Assembly: GCA_945889235.1 (NCBI GenBank)
Contig: CAMDBK010000080.1
Span: 1 to 10,301 of the forward strand
DNA: 10,301 bases
DNA from: Chitinophaga pinensis
Lineage (GTDB): Bacteria; Bacteroidota; Bacteroidia; SXHM01
Direction of reading: 5' to 3'
Position 1 is the stretch's first letter, and the number at the start of each line of letters is the position of its first letter. The notes under the pieces were generated by a model. That model saw only the letters and a program-made list of their open reading frames with translations. It searched no databases and was not told the origin of the DNA. This document shows, piece after piece, positions 1 to 5,536 of the stretch. The translations under genes were made by a program, and so were the position numbers.

Positions 1-1140
1 TTTGTCAAGGCGAGCATAATATTCCTCATAATACTCATCAGCATTATGTGTGTAAGGCTTTTGAATACTCCTTCCTGTAGGCGTGTAATAACGTGCAATG
101 GTTAAACGGATGGCTGAACCATCAGGTAAATCAACCTGTTCCTGTACCAAACCTTTTCCGAAAGTTCTGCGGCCTATAATTGTTCCGCGGTCATTATCTT
201 GAATTGCTCCTGCAAGAATTTCGCTGGCCGAAGCTGAGCCTTCATCCACCAAAATCACTAATGGATTTTTTTCAAAATCACCACCTGAAGTTGCATAATG
301 ATTTTCTCTCGGTCTTGCTTTTCCTTCGGTATAAACAATCATTTCTTTCGCGGGAAGAAATTCATCTGCCAAATCATTGGCAGCGTTTAAATAACCACCC
401 GGATTCCCGCGCAAATCAAGAATAAGTTTTTGTAAACCTGATTTTTTAAGTTTGTCAAATGCTTCAACATATTCATCAAAAGTTGTTGCACCAAAGCGAC
501 TGATTTTAATATAACCGGTTTCTGAATTCAGCATAAAAGCCACATCAATGATGTGGATAGGAATGTTTCCGCGAGTTATAGTGTATTCAATTAAGTCTTT
601 TGTGCCTCTTCTGAAGATGTGAATACTCACTTCAGTTCCGCCTTTGCCTCGCAACTTATCCATCACATCTTTTGATTTTATTCCTGTTCCGGCAACATTC
701 TTTCCTTCAATTTTTACAATCCTGTCGCCCGGTTGAATTCCCAGTTTTTGTGACGGGCCACCAGAAATTGGAGCAATTACTACAATCGTATCTTCTATGA
801 TATTGAACTCCACTCCTATTCCTTCAAACTTACCATCAAGCGGTTCGTTCGTTGCCTGCAATTCTTTTGCAGGAATGTAGGACGAATGCGGGTCAAGTGA
901 TTGCAGCAATTTTGTAATTGTTTCTTCTGTGAGTGAATCCATGCTCACCGTGTCCACATATTCCTGCTCAATATAATTAAGGACTTCAGTAAGTTTGTGA
1001 TGCTGCGGTTTTACAACCGGCTTAAATAAATTGTGGTTTGCCTCTGCATTAAGATTTACGCCAACATAAATGCCGCCCACCAACACCAGTGCAAACAGAA
1101 TTGGGAAATAAATATACGGACGAAACGACTTGTTACTCAT
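1..1140 (-). CDS. S41-family carboxyl-terminal processing protease (CtpA/Prc-like), C-terminal part missing
   Basis: This is a serine protease of the C-terminal processing family, expected to act in the periplasm on the C-termini of secreted or envelope proteins. The ATG is at 1140-1138, and 380 residues are visible before the gene leaves the window. Residues 10-29 form a hydrophobic signal anchor. A PDZ domain lies at about 95-170, with the FEGIGVEF strand and the QPGDRIVKI loop. The peptidase domain follows. The motif GSASASEI places the catalytic Ser at 304, and TFGKG places the catalytic Lys at 329, 25 residues later as in CtpA and CtpB, with Gln333 after it. The start lies 2 bases after the stop of the dCMP deaminase gene, so the two are probably co-transcribed. 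The reading frame is intact throughout. The family is certain; the substrate is unknown. Confidence 0.95.
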   Translation of the reverse strand, partial: MSNKSFRPYIYFPILFALVLVGGIYVGVNLNAEANHNLFKPVVKPQHHKLTEVLNYIEQEYVDTVSMDSLTEETITKLLQSLDPHSSYIPAKELQATNEPLDGKFEGIGVEFNIIEDTIVVIAPISGGPSQKLGIQPGDRIVKIEGKNVAGTGIKSKDVMDKLRGKGGTEVSIHIFRRGTKDLIEYTITRGNIPIHIIDVAFMLNSETGYIKISRFGATTFDEYVEAFDKLKKSGLQKLILDLRGNPGGYLNAANDLADEFLPAKEMIVYTEGKARPRENHYATSGGDFEKNPLVILVDEGSASASEILAGAIQDNDRGTIIGRRTFGKGLVQEQVDLPDGSAIRLTIARYYTPTGRSIQKPYTHNADEYYEEYYARLDK

Positions 1141-1142
1141 GT

Positions 1143-1592
1143 TCAGATTTCTGCGATATGTGTGACTTCAACTCCGGCACCGCGTAGAAAATCAATCCCT
1201 GTTGTGTCTTTATATTCATTGATATAAACCAAACGTTTTATACCTGATTGCAAAATAAGTTTGCTGCATTCTTTGCAGGGAGACAGCGTGAGATATAATG
1301 TTGCGTTACGTGCGTTGTTGGTTGAACGCGCTACTTTCATTATTGCATTGGCTTCAGCATGGAGAACATACCACCACGTTTCACCTTCGGGGGTTTCACA
1401 ATCGTTTGGAAAGCCTGTTGGAGTGCCATTATAACCATCGGAAATAATCATGCCTTCTTTAACAATCAGACTGCCTACCTGTTTGCGTTTACAATGCGAA
1501 AGTTGTGCCCATTCCAAAGCCATTTTCAGGTAAGCCTTGTCATAGCGTTCCTGTTTTTTATCGCTGCTGTATTTGATAACTCCTTCGTCCAC
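1143..1592 (-). CDS. dCMP deaminase (deoxycytidylate deaminase family)
   Basis: This protein probably deaminates dCMP to dUMP in the cytosol, feeding thymidylate synthesis. Its 149 residues are the usual length for the bacterial single-domain enzyme. The zinc site is complete: His78 in HAEANA with the proton-shuttling Glu80, and Cys106 and Cys109 in SPCKEC. The early CKRKQVGSLIV segment (34-44) and the SDGYNGTPTG loop (51-60) are typical of dCMP deaminases rather than cytidine or tRNA-adenosine deaminases. The start is a GTG at 1592-1590. No in-frame ATG lies upstream before a stop codon, and the next Met (24) would cut into the fold. A TAGTTTTG promoter element lies about 20 bases upstream, which fits the GTG. 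The protease gene follows after 2 bases. Confidence is high for the family and good for the substrate. Confidence 0.93.
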   Translation of the reverse strand: MDEGVIKYSSDKKQERYDKAYLKMALEWAQLSHCKRKQVGSLIVKEGMIISDGYNGTPTGFPNDCETPEGETWWYVLHAEANAIMKVARSTNNARNATLYLTLSPCKECSKLILQSGIKRLVYINEYKDTTGIDFLRGAGVEVTHIAEI

Positions 1593-1611
1593 GTTTGTTT
1601 TTATTGAGCGG

Positions 1612-1619
1612 CAAAACTA
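1612..1619 (-). promoter_or_regulatory. Putative Bacteroidota -7 promoter element for the dCMP deaminase-protease operon
   Basis: On the minus strand this reads TAGTTTTG, an exact match to the Bacteroidota TAnnTTTG element. The nearest upstream TTTG (1635-1638) is only 15 bases away, shorter than the usual spacing of about 19, so the -33 element is poor. A start of transcription near 1606 would give a leader of about 14 bases before the GTG. Confidence 0.45.
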
Positions 1620-1676
1620 CGATTATCAAGTAAACAAAAATCCCTGTTAACCAATTTTAGGAAACAGGAGAAAATT

Positions 1677-1706
1677 AAAAAGGCAGAGATTACTCTCTGC
1701 CTTTTT
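1677..1706. terminator. Bidirectional intrinsic terminator, 13-bp perfect stem
   Basis: AAAAAGGCAGAGA, a TTAC loop, then TCTCTGCCTTTTT form a perfect 13-bp inverted repeat. The GC-rich core is 8 bp and each strand ends in a T run. It begins 2 bases beyond the 3' end of tRNA-Leu, so its main job is probably to end the tRNA transcript before the dCMP deaminase promoter. It would also stop transcription from the other direction. Confidence 0.85.
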
Positions 1707-1707
1707 G

Positions 1708-1787
1708 TACCCGGAGCCGGAGTCGAACCGGCACGGTTTCCCACAGGTGTTTGAGACCAGCGCGTCTACCAATTCCGCCATCCGGGC
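1708..1787 (-). tRNA. tRNA-Leu (anticodon CAA)
   Basis: The minus strand folds as a class II tRNA of 80 bases including the discriminator A. The acceptor is GCCCGGA with TCCGGGT (a G-U pair at 1-72). The D arm is GCGGAATTGGTAGACGC, and the T arm is GCCGG-TTCGACT-CCGGC. The anticodon loop is CTCAAAC, giving CAA, which reads UUG. A short variable arm (11 bases) and the D-arm sequence fit leucine. The anticodon stem CTGGT/ACCTG has a U-U mismatch at 28-42. CCA is not encoded, because CAA follows the discriminator, so it must be added after transcription. A hairpin terminator follows immediately and a promoter lies just upstream. Confidence 0.95.
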
Positions 1788-1800
1788 AAAAAGCGGGCTG

Positions 1801-1831
1801 CGAAAATAGTTAAATGTTTCAGACAGACAAA
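1801..1831 (-). promoter_or_regulatory. Putative Bacteroidota-type promoter of tRNA-Leu
   Basis: On the minus strand TTTG (1831-1828) is followed by 19 bases and then TATTTTCG (1808-1801). This is one base away from the TTTG-N19-TAnnTTTG pattern of the Bacteroidota primary sigma factor. Transcription would begin about 5-10 bases upstream of the mature tRNA 5' end at 1787. Confidence 0.6.
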
Positions 1832-1838
1832 AGAATGA

Positions 1839-1872
1839 ATTGCAACAAACAAAAATTTCAACTATTTTTGTT
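1839..1872 (+). promoter_or_regulatory. Putative promoter and overlapping inverted repeat for the toxin-antitoxin genes
   Basis: ATTG (1839-1842), 20 bases, then TATTTTTG (1863-1870) matches the Bacteroidota promoter pattern with one mismatch in the -33 element. A 9-bp perfect inverted repeat, AACAAAAAT (1848-1856) and ATTTTTGTT (1864-1872), straddles the spacer and covers the -7 element. That is where an autoregulating antitoxin or toxin-antitoxin complex could bind. Transcription starting near 1877 would exclude the upstream ATG at 1814 and favour the ATG at 1889. The operator role is inferred. Confidence 0.5.
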
Positions 1873-1888
1873 GAACAATAAAAACAAA

Positions 1889-2095
1889 ATGAAACTCCTA
1901 CTTGAAGTTAAAGATGATAAAGCAGCTTTTGTTATGGAAGTGCTGAAAAACTTTTCTTTTGTTAAAACGCAAACTATTACTCCTGCCAAGGCTCAATTGA
2001 TTAATGAAATCAAAGAAGCGGTGGAAAACATGAAACTTGTTAAACAGGGAAAACTTAAAGCGCGACCTGCAAGAGAATTGATTAATGAGCTTTAA
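1889..2095 (+). CDS. Small antitoxin-like protein, partner of the downstream RelE/ParE-type toxin
   Basis: This is a 68-residue protein encoded directly upstream of a RelE/ParE-like toxin and overlapping it by 11 bases, the usual antitoxin-first arrangement. A short beta-like N-terminus (MKLLLEVKDD) is followed by a helical stretch and a charged C-terminal half with KLKARPARELINEL. Small proteins with this kind of pattern commonly precede this toxin subfamily in Bacteroidota. I see no clear ribbon-helix-helix or helix-turn-helix motif, so its DNA-binding mode is unclear. An in-frame ATG exists at 1814, but it lies upstream of the likely promoter and would add 25 low-complexity Lys/Asn/Gln-rich residues. 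I therefore chose 1889. It should neutralise the toxin by direct binding; this is inferred from position and not from a recognised domain. Confidence 0.72.
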   Translation: MKLLLEVKDDKAAFVMEVLKNFSFVKTQTITPAKAQLINEIKEAVENMKLVKQGKLKARPARELINEL

Positions 2096-2411
2096 AATTT
2101 TCACCATTCCGCCTTTTGACAAACAGTTAAAACGGCTCGGGAAAAAATATCCTTCTGTAAAGAAAGAATACATTGAACTCCTAAAAGAGATAGGAACAAA
2201 TCCTCTTTCAGGAAAATCTATTGGAAATAATTGTTACAAAATACGGATGTCAATTGCTTCAAAGGGAAAAGGAAAATCAGGTGGAGCAAGAGTAGTCACC
2301 TATGTTCAGGTGGTTGAAACTTCTGTTTATTTACTTACCATTTATGATAAATCGGAACAAGATAATTTGTCCGATAACGAGCTATCAGAACTACTGAAAT
2401 ACATTCCTTAA
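2085..2411 (+). CDS. Type II toxin, RelE/ParE superfamily
   Basis: This 108-residue protein is typical in length for the superfamily. It has the opening strand and helix (SFKIFTIPPFDKQLKRLGKKY), a middle GNNCYKIRMSIASKGKGKSGG segment (shortened here; residues 47-67), and the closing ARVVTYV and VYLLTIYDKSEQDNLS strands. This subfamily, common in Bacteroidota, is annotated as RelE/ParE-like. Characterised RelE relatives cleave mRNA on the ribosome and ParE relatives inhibit gyrase; the sequence alone does not decide which applies. The Lys- and Arg-rich middle would suit RNA binding. The start lies inside the antitoxin gene, 11 bases before its end, which suggests translational coupling. The biotin-carrier gene follows after 4 bases. 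The open reading frame is intact, so the toxin is probably functional. Confidence 0.85.
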   Translation: MSFKIFTIPPFDKQLKRLGKKYPSVKKEYIELLKEIGTNPLSGKSIGNNCYKIRMSIASKGKGKSGGARVVTYVQVVETSVYLLTIYDKSEQDNLSDNELSELLKYIP

Positions 2412-2415
2412 AATT

Positions 2416-2934
2416 ATGGAAGAAACATTTAAAGCTAAAGTAAACAACGGCAAAGAGTCTGAAATTATTTTTACTGACAAGATCAGAAAAAGTGGTTCTG
2501 TTAATGGAACGGATTTCTCGTGGGACATGATTGAAGTGAAGAAAAATATGTTCCATATTATTTCAGGAACTAAATCATTTACTGCTGAAGTAGTGAAAGC
2601 GGATTTAGCTGCTAAAACATTTACTATTCTTGTAAACGGACATAAATATAATGTAGATGTGAAAGACCGATTTGATGCGCTTTTGCACGAACTGGGAATG
2701 GACAAACTTGCTCAAACCGGTGTGCAGGAAGTGAAAGCTCCGATGCCGGGAATGGTTTTAACTATTAATGTTGCGGCAGGTGATGAAGTGAAAAAGGGTG
2801 ATGCACTTTTAGTGCTGGAAGCCATGAAAATGGAGAACATCATTAAATCGCCACGCGATGGAAAAGTAAAAACAGTGAAGGCTGTGAAAGGAACTGCGGT
2901 GGAGAAAAACCAGTCGCTGGTTGTATTTGAATAA
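2416..2934 (+). CDS. Biotin carboxyl carrier protein (biotinyl/lipoyl-domain subunit of an acyl-CoA carboxylase)
   Basis: This protein carries biotin between the carboxylase and transferase subunits of a biotin-dependent carboxylase in the cytosol. It has 172 residues. The C-terminal biotinyl domain (about 103-172) has the EAMKMEN motif, with Lys138 as the biotin attachment site, the preceding APMPGMVLTINV strand, and the SPRDGKVKTV half of the barrel. Residues 1-85 resemble the N-terminal extension of carriers that pair with propionyl-CoA or related acyl-CoA carboxylases rather than the Ala/Pro-rich linker of fatty-acid AccB, so I do not call it accB. The carboxylase and transferase subunits are not in the window. 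The start is 4 bases after the toxin stop, so it is probably read from the toxin-antitoxin transcript unless a promoter hides inside the toxin gene. Confidence 0.9.
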   Translation: MEETFKAKVNNGKESEIIFTDKIRKSGSVNGTDFSWDMIEVKKNMFHIISGTKSFTAEVVKADLAAKTFTILVNGHKYNVDVKDRFDALLHELGMDKLAQTGVQEVKAPMPGMVLTINVAAGDEVKKGDALLVLEAMKMENIIKSPRDGKVKTVKAVKGTAVEKNQSLVVFE

Positions 2935-2940
2935 AGAGTT

Positions 2941-3026
2941 AACCGCAAAGACCCTAAGGCGAAGTTGCCACGAATTACACGAATTTGTACAAATTAAATT
3001 CGTGGTAATTAGTGAAAATTAGTGGC
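2941..3026. repeat. Intergenic palindromic repeat between convergent genes
   Basis: An imperfect inverted repeat pairs 2971-2986 (CGAATTACACGAATTT) with 2996-3012, with one mismatch and one indel. The segment AGTGAAAATTAGTGGC extends the right arm, and the 14-bp palindrome AATTTGTACAAATT (2982-2995) sits at the centre. The preceding AACCGCAAAGACCCTAAGG (2941-2959) looks like a second, separate dispersed repeat. Both resemble short repeats I recall as frequent between genes in Bacteroidota. The structure lies between the carrier-protein gene and the sugar-kinase gene, which converge, so it may end or protect both transcripts. No run of T characteristic of a strong terminator is present. Confidence 0.6.
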
Positions 3027-3032
3027 TAAAAA

Positions 3033-3956
3033 TTAAACCAGCGAAATATCAAACTGCACCAGGTCAATAAATTCCTGAACACGTTCATCCACTTCATCCT
3101 GCGATAAATCAATCAAGCGTTCGGTTCCGAATTTTTCAACGCAGAATGAAGCCATTGCCGAACCGAAAATTATTCCGCGCTTCATGTTTTCAAAAGAGAT
3201 ATCTTTTGTATCCGCCAGAAATCCAACAAATCCACCGGCAAAGCAATCACCTGCTCCGGTTGGGTCAAACACATCTTCTAACGGAAGTGCCGGAGCAAAG
3301 AAAACATTCTCTTTATTAAAGAGCAATGCACCGTGTTCACCTTTTTTAATCACCAGATATTTCGGACCTAATTCCAGAATTTTTTGTGCTGCTTTCACCA
3401 ACGAATATTCGCCTGAAAGCTGGCGTGCTTCTGCATCGTTAATAGTAAGCACATCCACTTTTGCAATCGTTTTCACCAAATCTTCCATGGCAATGTCCAT
3501 CCAGAAATTCATGGTGTCCATTACGATTAGTTTAGGACGGTTGGGCAACTGGTCAATCACCGCCATTTGTATGCGGGGCATCAGATTACCGAGCATCAGG
3601 AAATCGCAATTTTTATAGCTTTCGGGAACAACGGGATGAAAATCTGCAAGTACATTCAACTCGGTTGCAAGGGTATCGCGGGTATTCATATCGTTGTGAT
3701 ATTTCCCCGACCAGAAAAAAGTTTTCTCGCCTTTTTTAATCTGCAAGCCTTCGGTATTTATGCTGCGGCTGTTGAGCATTTTTATAGTTTCTTCAGGGAA
3801 ATCATCACCTACAACAGAAACTAAATTTATATTTTTTGTGAAGTAAGATGCGGCAAGGCCTGCATAGGTTGCAGCGCCACCGATTATTTTATCGGTCTTT
3901 CCGAAAGGGGTTTCAATGGCATCAAAAGCAACTGTACCGACAACTAATAAACTCAT
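3033..3956 (-). CDS. PfkB-family carbohydrate kinase
   Basis: This is a cytosolic ribokinase-fold kinase of 307 residues that phosphorylates a sugar or nucleoside with ATP; the substrate cannot be read from the sequence. The N-terminal half has the GGAATYAGLAASYF segment (26-39), which corresponds to the family's first signature and shapes the sugar pocket. The second signature, DPTGAGDCFAGGF, is complete at 231-243, with Asp237 as the catalytic base and the GAGD anion hole. The ATP-binding LVIKKGEHGALLF strand-loop is at 201-213. Its N-terminus (SLLVVGTVAFDAIETPFG) is shorter than in fructokinases and recalls adenosine- or inosine-type members, but this is weak evidence. It is transcribed away from the nuo operon, sharing a 153-base divergent promoter region, and it converges on the carrier-protein gene. 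Confidence 0.92.
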   Translation of the reverse strand: MSLLVVGTVAFDAIETPFGKTDKIIGGAATYAGLAASYFTKNINLVSVVGDDFPEETIKMLNSRSINTEGLQIKKGEKTFFWSGKYHNDMNTRDTLATELNVLADFHPVVPESYKNCDFLMLGNLMPRIQMAVIDQLPNRPKLIVMDTMNFWMDIAMEDLVKTIAKVDVLTINDAEARQLSGEYSLVKAAQKILELGPKYLVIKKGEHGALLFNKENVFFAPALPLEDVFDPTGAGDCFAGGFVGFLADTKDISFENMKRGIIFGSAMASFCVEKFGTERLIDLSQDEVDERVQEFIDLVQFDISLV

Positions 3957-3979
3957 GGTTTTATTTTTTAAAAAGCGCG

Positions 3980-3987
3980 CAAAGCTA
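3980..3987 (-). promoter_or_regulatory. Putative -7 promoter element for the PfkB kinase gene
   Basis: On the minus strand this reads TAGCTTTG, an exact TAnnTTTG match. It lies 24 bases from the ATG, so a short leader is expected. No good TTTG is found at the usual upstream distance, so only the -7 element is supported. Confidence 0.4.
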
Positions 3988-4057
3988 AAGAAAAATCAAT
4001 ATCTTAAACTGCTCTAATAATGTATAAATGCTTGTTAATAAGTCAGCTTTAAATGGA

Positions 4058-4087
4058 TTTGCAAATTTGATTTTGTTTCTACCTTTG
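4058..4087 (+). promoter_or_regulatory. Promoter of the nuo operon, Bacteroidota type
   Basis: TTTG (4058-4061), 18 bases, then TACCTTTG (4080-4087) is a full match to the Bacteroidota primary-sigma pattern. Transcription would start near 4092-4095, leaving a leader of about 15-18 bases before the nuoA ATG at 4110. The region between this and the divergent PfkB promoter is AT-rich with no obvious operator. Confidence 0.7.
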
Positions 4088-4109
4088 ACCGCACAAAAAA
4101 AGTTCGCGT

Positions 4110-4460
4110 ATGGGTTCAGCATCCATGATAGTATTAATCATCAGCGCAATTGTATTTGCGGTTGGTGGTATTCTGGTTTCAAAACTTCTTTTTAAAAAAC
4201 ATAACAGCGTTGTAAAAGGCGAGGCTTATGAGTGCGGTGTTCCAACGGTTGGAAAATCGTGGGTGCAGTTTAATGTAGGCTATTATTTGTTCGCGCTTAT
4301 CTTCCTCATTTTTGATGTGGAGTTGGTATTTCTTTATCCCTGGGCAGTGGTTGCAAAAAGTGTTGGGTGGCTTGCGCTGGTGGAGATAATTATATTCATG
4401 TTTATTTTGTTTGTCGGCTTTTTATACGCTCATAAAAAAGGTGCTTTAAAATGGATGTAA
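4110..4460 (+). CDS. nuoA: NADH-quinone oxidoreductase subunit A (NuoA)
   Basis: This small membrane subunit of complex I sits next to NuoH at the junction between the membrane arm and the quinone-binding module. It has 116 residues with three transmembrane helices at about 4-26, 58-78 and 86-107. The family signature is present: the loop YECGVP (40-45) with its conserved cysteine, which changes exposure during turnover in homologues, and VGYYLFALIFLIFDVELVFLYPW in the second helix (56-78; Asp69 and Glu71 are the conserved acids). It is the first gene of the operon, 23 bases after the promoter. The spacing to nuoB is 30 bases and is filled by a short tandem repeat, unlike the tight junctions later in the operon. 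Confidence 0.96.
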   Translation: MGSASMIVLIISAIVFAVGGILVSKLLFKKHNSVVKGEAYECGVPTVGKSWVQFNVGYYLFALIFLIFDVELVFLYPWAVVAKSVGWLALVEIIIFMFILFVGFLYAHKKGALKWM

Positions 4461-4465
4461 GAAAA

Positions 4466-4493
4466 AAAGTTTAAAGTCTAAAGTTCAAAGTTG
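4466..4493 (+). repeat. Four tandem 7-base units overlapping the nuoB start
   Basis: The sequence reads AAAGTTT, AAAGTCT, AAAGTTC, AAAGTTG in perfect 7-base register, with a partial GAAG after it. It fills almost all of the nuoA-nuoB gap. The apparent nuoB start codon (TTG, 4491-4493) is made by the last three bases of the fourth unit. The units share AAAGT and vary at the last two bases. Confidence 0.85.
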
Positions 4494-5054
4494 GAAGAAA
4501 TAAAAAATAAAACACAAGATACTTTCCCGGGAGAAGTAGTTCCTGTTCCGGGTGGTGATATTGTGCTTACCAAGTTGGATGACATTATCAATTGGGCGCG
4601 CTCCAATTCATTATGGCCGCTTACGTTTGCAACCAGCTGTTGCGGAATAGAAATGATGTCAGTAGCTTCGGCCAAATATGATTTTTCGAGATTTGGTTTT
4701 GAGGTTGCACGCGCTACTCCGCGCCAGGCTGATGTTATTATTATTGCCGGAACTATTGTAAATAAAATGGCTCCTGTTTTAAAAAGACTGTATGACCAGA
4801 TGGCTGACCCGAAATATGTAATTGCAATGGGAGCCTGCGCCATCAGCGGAGGTCCTTTCTTTTACAATACGTATTCGGTGGTGAAAGGTGCAGACCATAT
4901 TATTCCTGTTGATGTATATATAGCCGGTTGTCCGCCAAGACCTGAGGCATTATTACATGCATTGATTTCGTTACAGGAAAAAATAAAAAGCGGGCAAACA
5001 CGCGAACAGCTCAAGACCGAAAAACCTCCTCAGCAACAATTACCAAAAGGTTAA
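4491..5054 (+). CDS. nuoB: NADH-quinone oxidoreductase subunit B (NuoB)
   Basis: This subunit of the peripheral arm holds iron-sulfur cluster N2, which hands electrons to quinone. The four cluster ligands are present as adjacent Cys50 and Cys51 (TSCCGIEMM), Cys116 (GACAISGG) and Cys147 (GCPPRPEAL). The RATPRQADVIIIAG segment (74-87) is characteristic. The length of 187 residues is normal, with a Lys/Gln/Pro-rich tail from about 170 that is not conserved in the family. The start is unusual: an in-frame TAA at 4479-4481 leaves TTG at 4491 as the only plausible initiator, since the first internal Met lies after the cluster cysteines. That TTG lies within a tandem 7-mer repeat and has no Shine-Dalgarno sequence. 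nuoC follows after 9 bases. Confidence 0.95.
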   Translation: MEEIKNKTQDTFPGEVVPVPGGDIVLTKLDDIINWARSNSLWPLTFATSCCGIEMMSVASAKYDFSRFGFEVARATPRQADVIIIAGTIVNKMAPVLKRLYDQMADPKYVIAMGACAISGGPFFYNTYSVVKGADHIIPVDVYIAGCPPRPEALLHALISLQEKIKSGQTREQLKTEKPPQQQLPKG

Positions 5055-5063
5055 TAAAGCAGA

Positions 5064-5534
5064 ATGACAAACGAGGAACTGAAAATAAAACTAACCGAAG
5101 TGCTGCCTTCCGCAATATTTGAAGAAGGTGGTGACCCGATAGCTATCGGGTGGGTTAATTTATTTATTGCTCCTGCTGAATGGAAACCGTTTGCACAACA
5201 GCTGCGCTCAACAGAAGGATTAGATTTTGATTTTCTTTTTTGTGTTACCTGTGTGGATTGGAAAACACATCTTACCATGGTTTATCATCTCACATCAACA
5301 AAGCACCGTCACTCAATTGTTGTAAAATCAAAACTTGACCGCGCTAAAGCTGAAATAGAAACGGTATGCGATATCTGGCGCACCGCAGAATTTCATGAGC
5401 GCGAACAAGCTGAATTATTCGGAGTTAATTTTTTAAATCATCCTGATTTGCGAAAATTAATTCTGACCGATGACTTTGACGGATTTCCGCTGAGAAAAGA
5501 TTTTGAGGACCCCATCAACATGATTAAATTATAA
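5064..5534 (+). CDS. nuoC: NADH-quinone oxidoreductase subunit C (NuoC, 30-kDa type)
   Basis: This peripheral-arm subunit of complex I has no cofactor and packs against NuoD and NuoB near the quinone site. It has 156 residues. The family signature is complete: WRTAEFHEREQAELFG (105-120), then HPDLRKLILTDDFDGFPLRKDF (126-147). It is encoded apart from nuoD, whereas some Bacteroidota carry a fused nuoCD. Residues 24-29 (DPIAIG) are encoded by an 18-bp perfect palindrome between two otherwise family-like stretches (IFEEGG and WVNLFIAPAEW), so they look like a small in-frame insertion in the variable N-terminal domain. The first ATG after the nuoB stop is used. The 44-base gap to nuoD is filled by repeats. 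Confidence 0.95.
   Translation: MTNEELKIKLTEVLPSAIFEEGGDPIAIGWVNLFIAPAEWKPFAQQLRSTEGLDFDFLFCVTCVDWKTHLTMVYHLTSTKHRHSIVVKSKLDRAKAEIETVCDIWRTAEFHEREQAELFGVNFLNHPDLRKLILTDDFDGFPLRKDFEDPINMIKL
5134..5151. repeat. Perfect 18-bp palindrome inside nuoC
   Basis: ACCCGATAGCTATCGGGT is its own reverse complement across all 18 bases. It is exactly six codons long and keeps the nuoC frame, contributing Asp-Pro-Ile-Ala-Ile-Gly. If removed, the flanks join in frame. I recall this word as a frequent dispersed palindrome in some Bacteroidota genomes; the copy number here cannot be seen. Confidence 0.85.
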
Positions 5535-5536
5535 AG

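Noticed and set aside
180..425. Plus-strand open frame within the protease gene
   Set aside because: It is antisense to the peptidase core and lacks any recognisable features.
1359..1607. Plus-strand open frame opposite the dCMP deaminase
   Set aside because: It is antisense to a clear enzyme gene with intact catalytic motifs and has no family resemblance of its own.
1814..1888. N-terminal extension of the antitoxin gene from an upstream ATG
   Set aside because: The added 25 residues are low-complexity and lie upstream of or across the likely promoter; ATG 1889 gives a family-like 68-residue protein.
1708..2411. Genomic island integrated at tRNA-Leu carrying the toxin-antitoxin pair
   Set aside because: The pair lies on the 5' side of the tRNA, there is no integrase, and I see no direct repeat of the tRNA 3' end.
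4461..4490. Tandem repeat as a CRISPR-like array
   Set aside because: Units are 7 bases with no spacers, and no cas genes are nearby.
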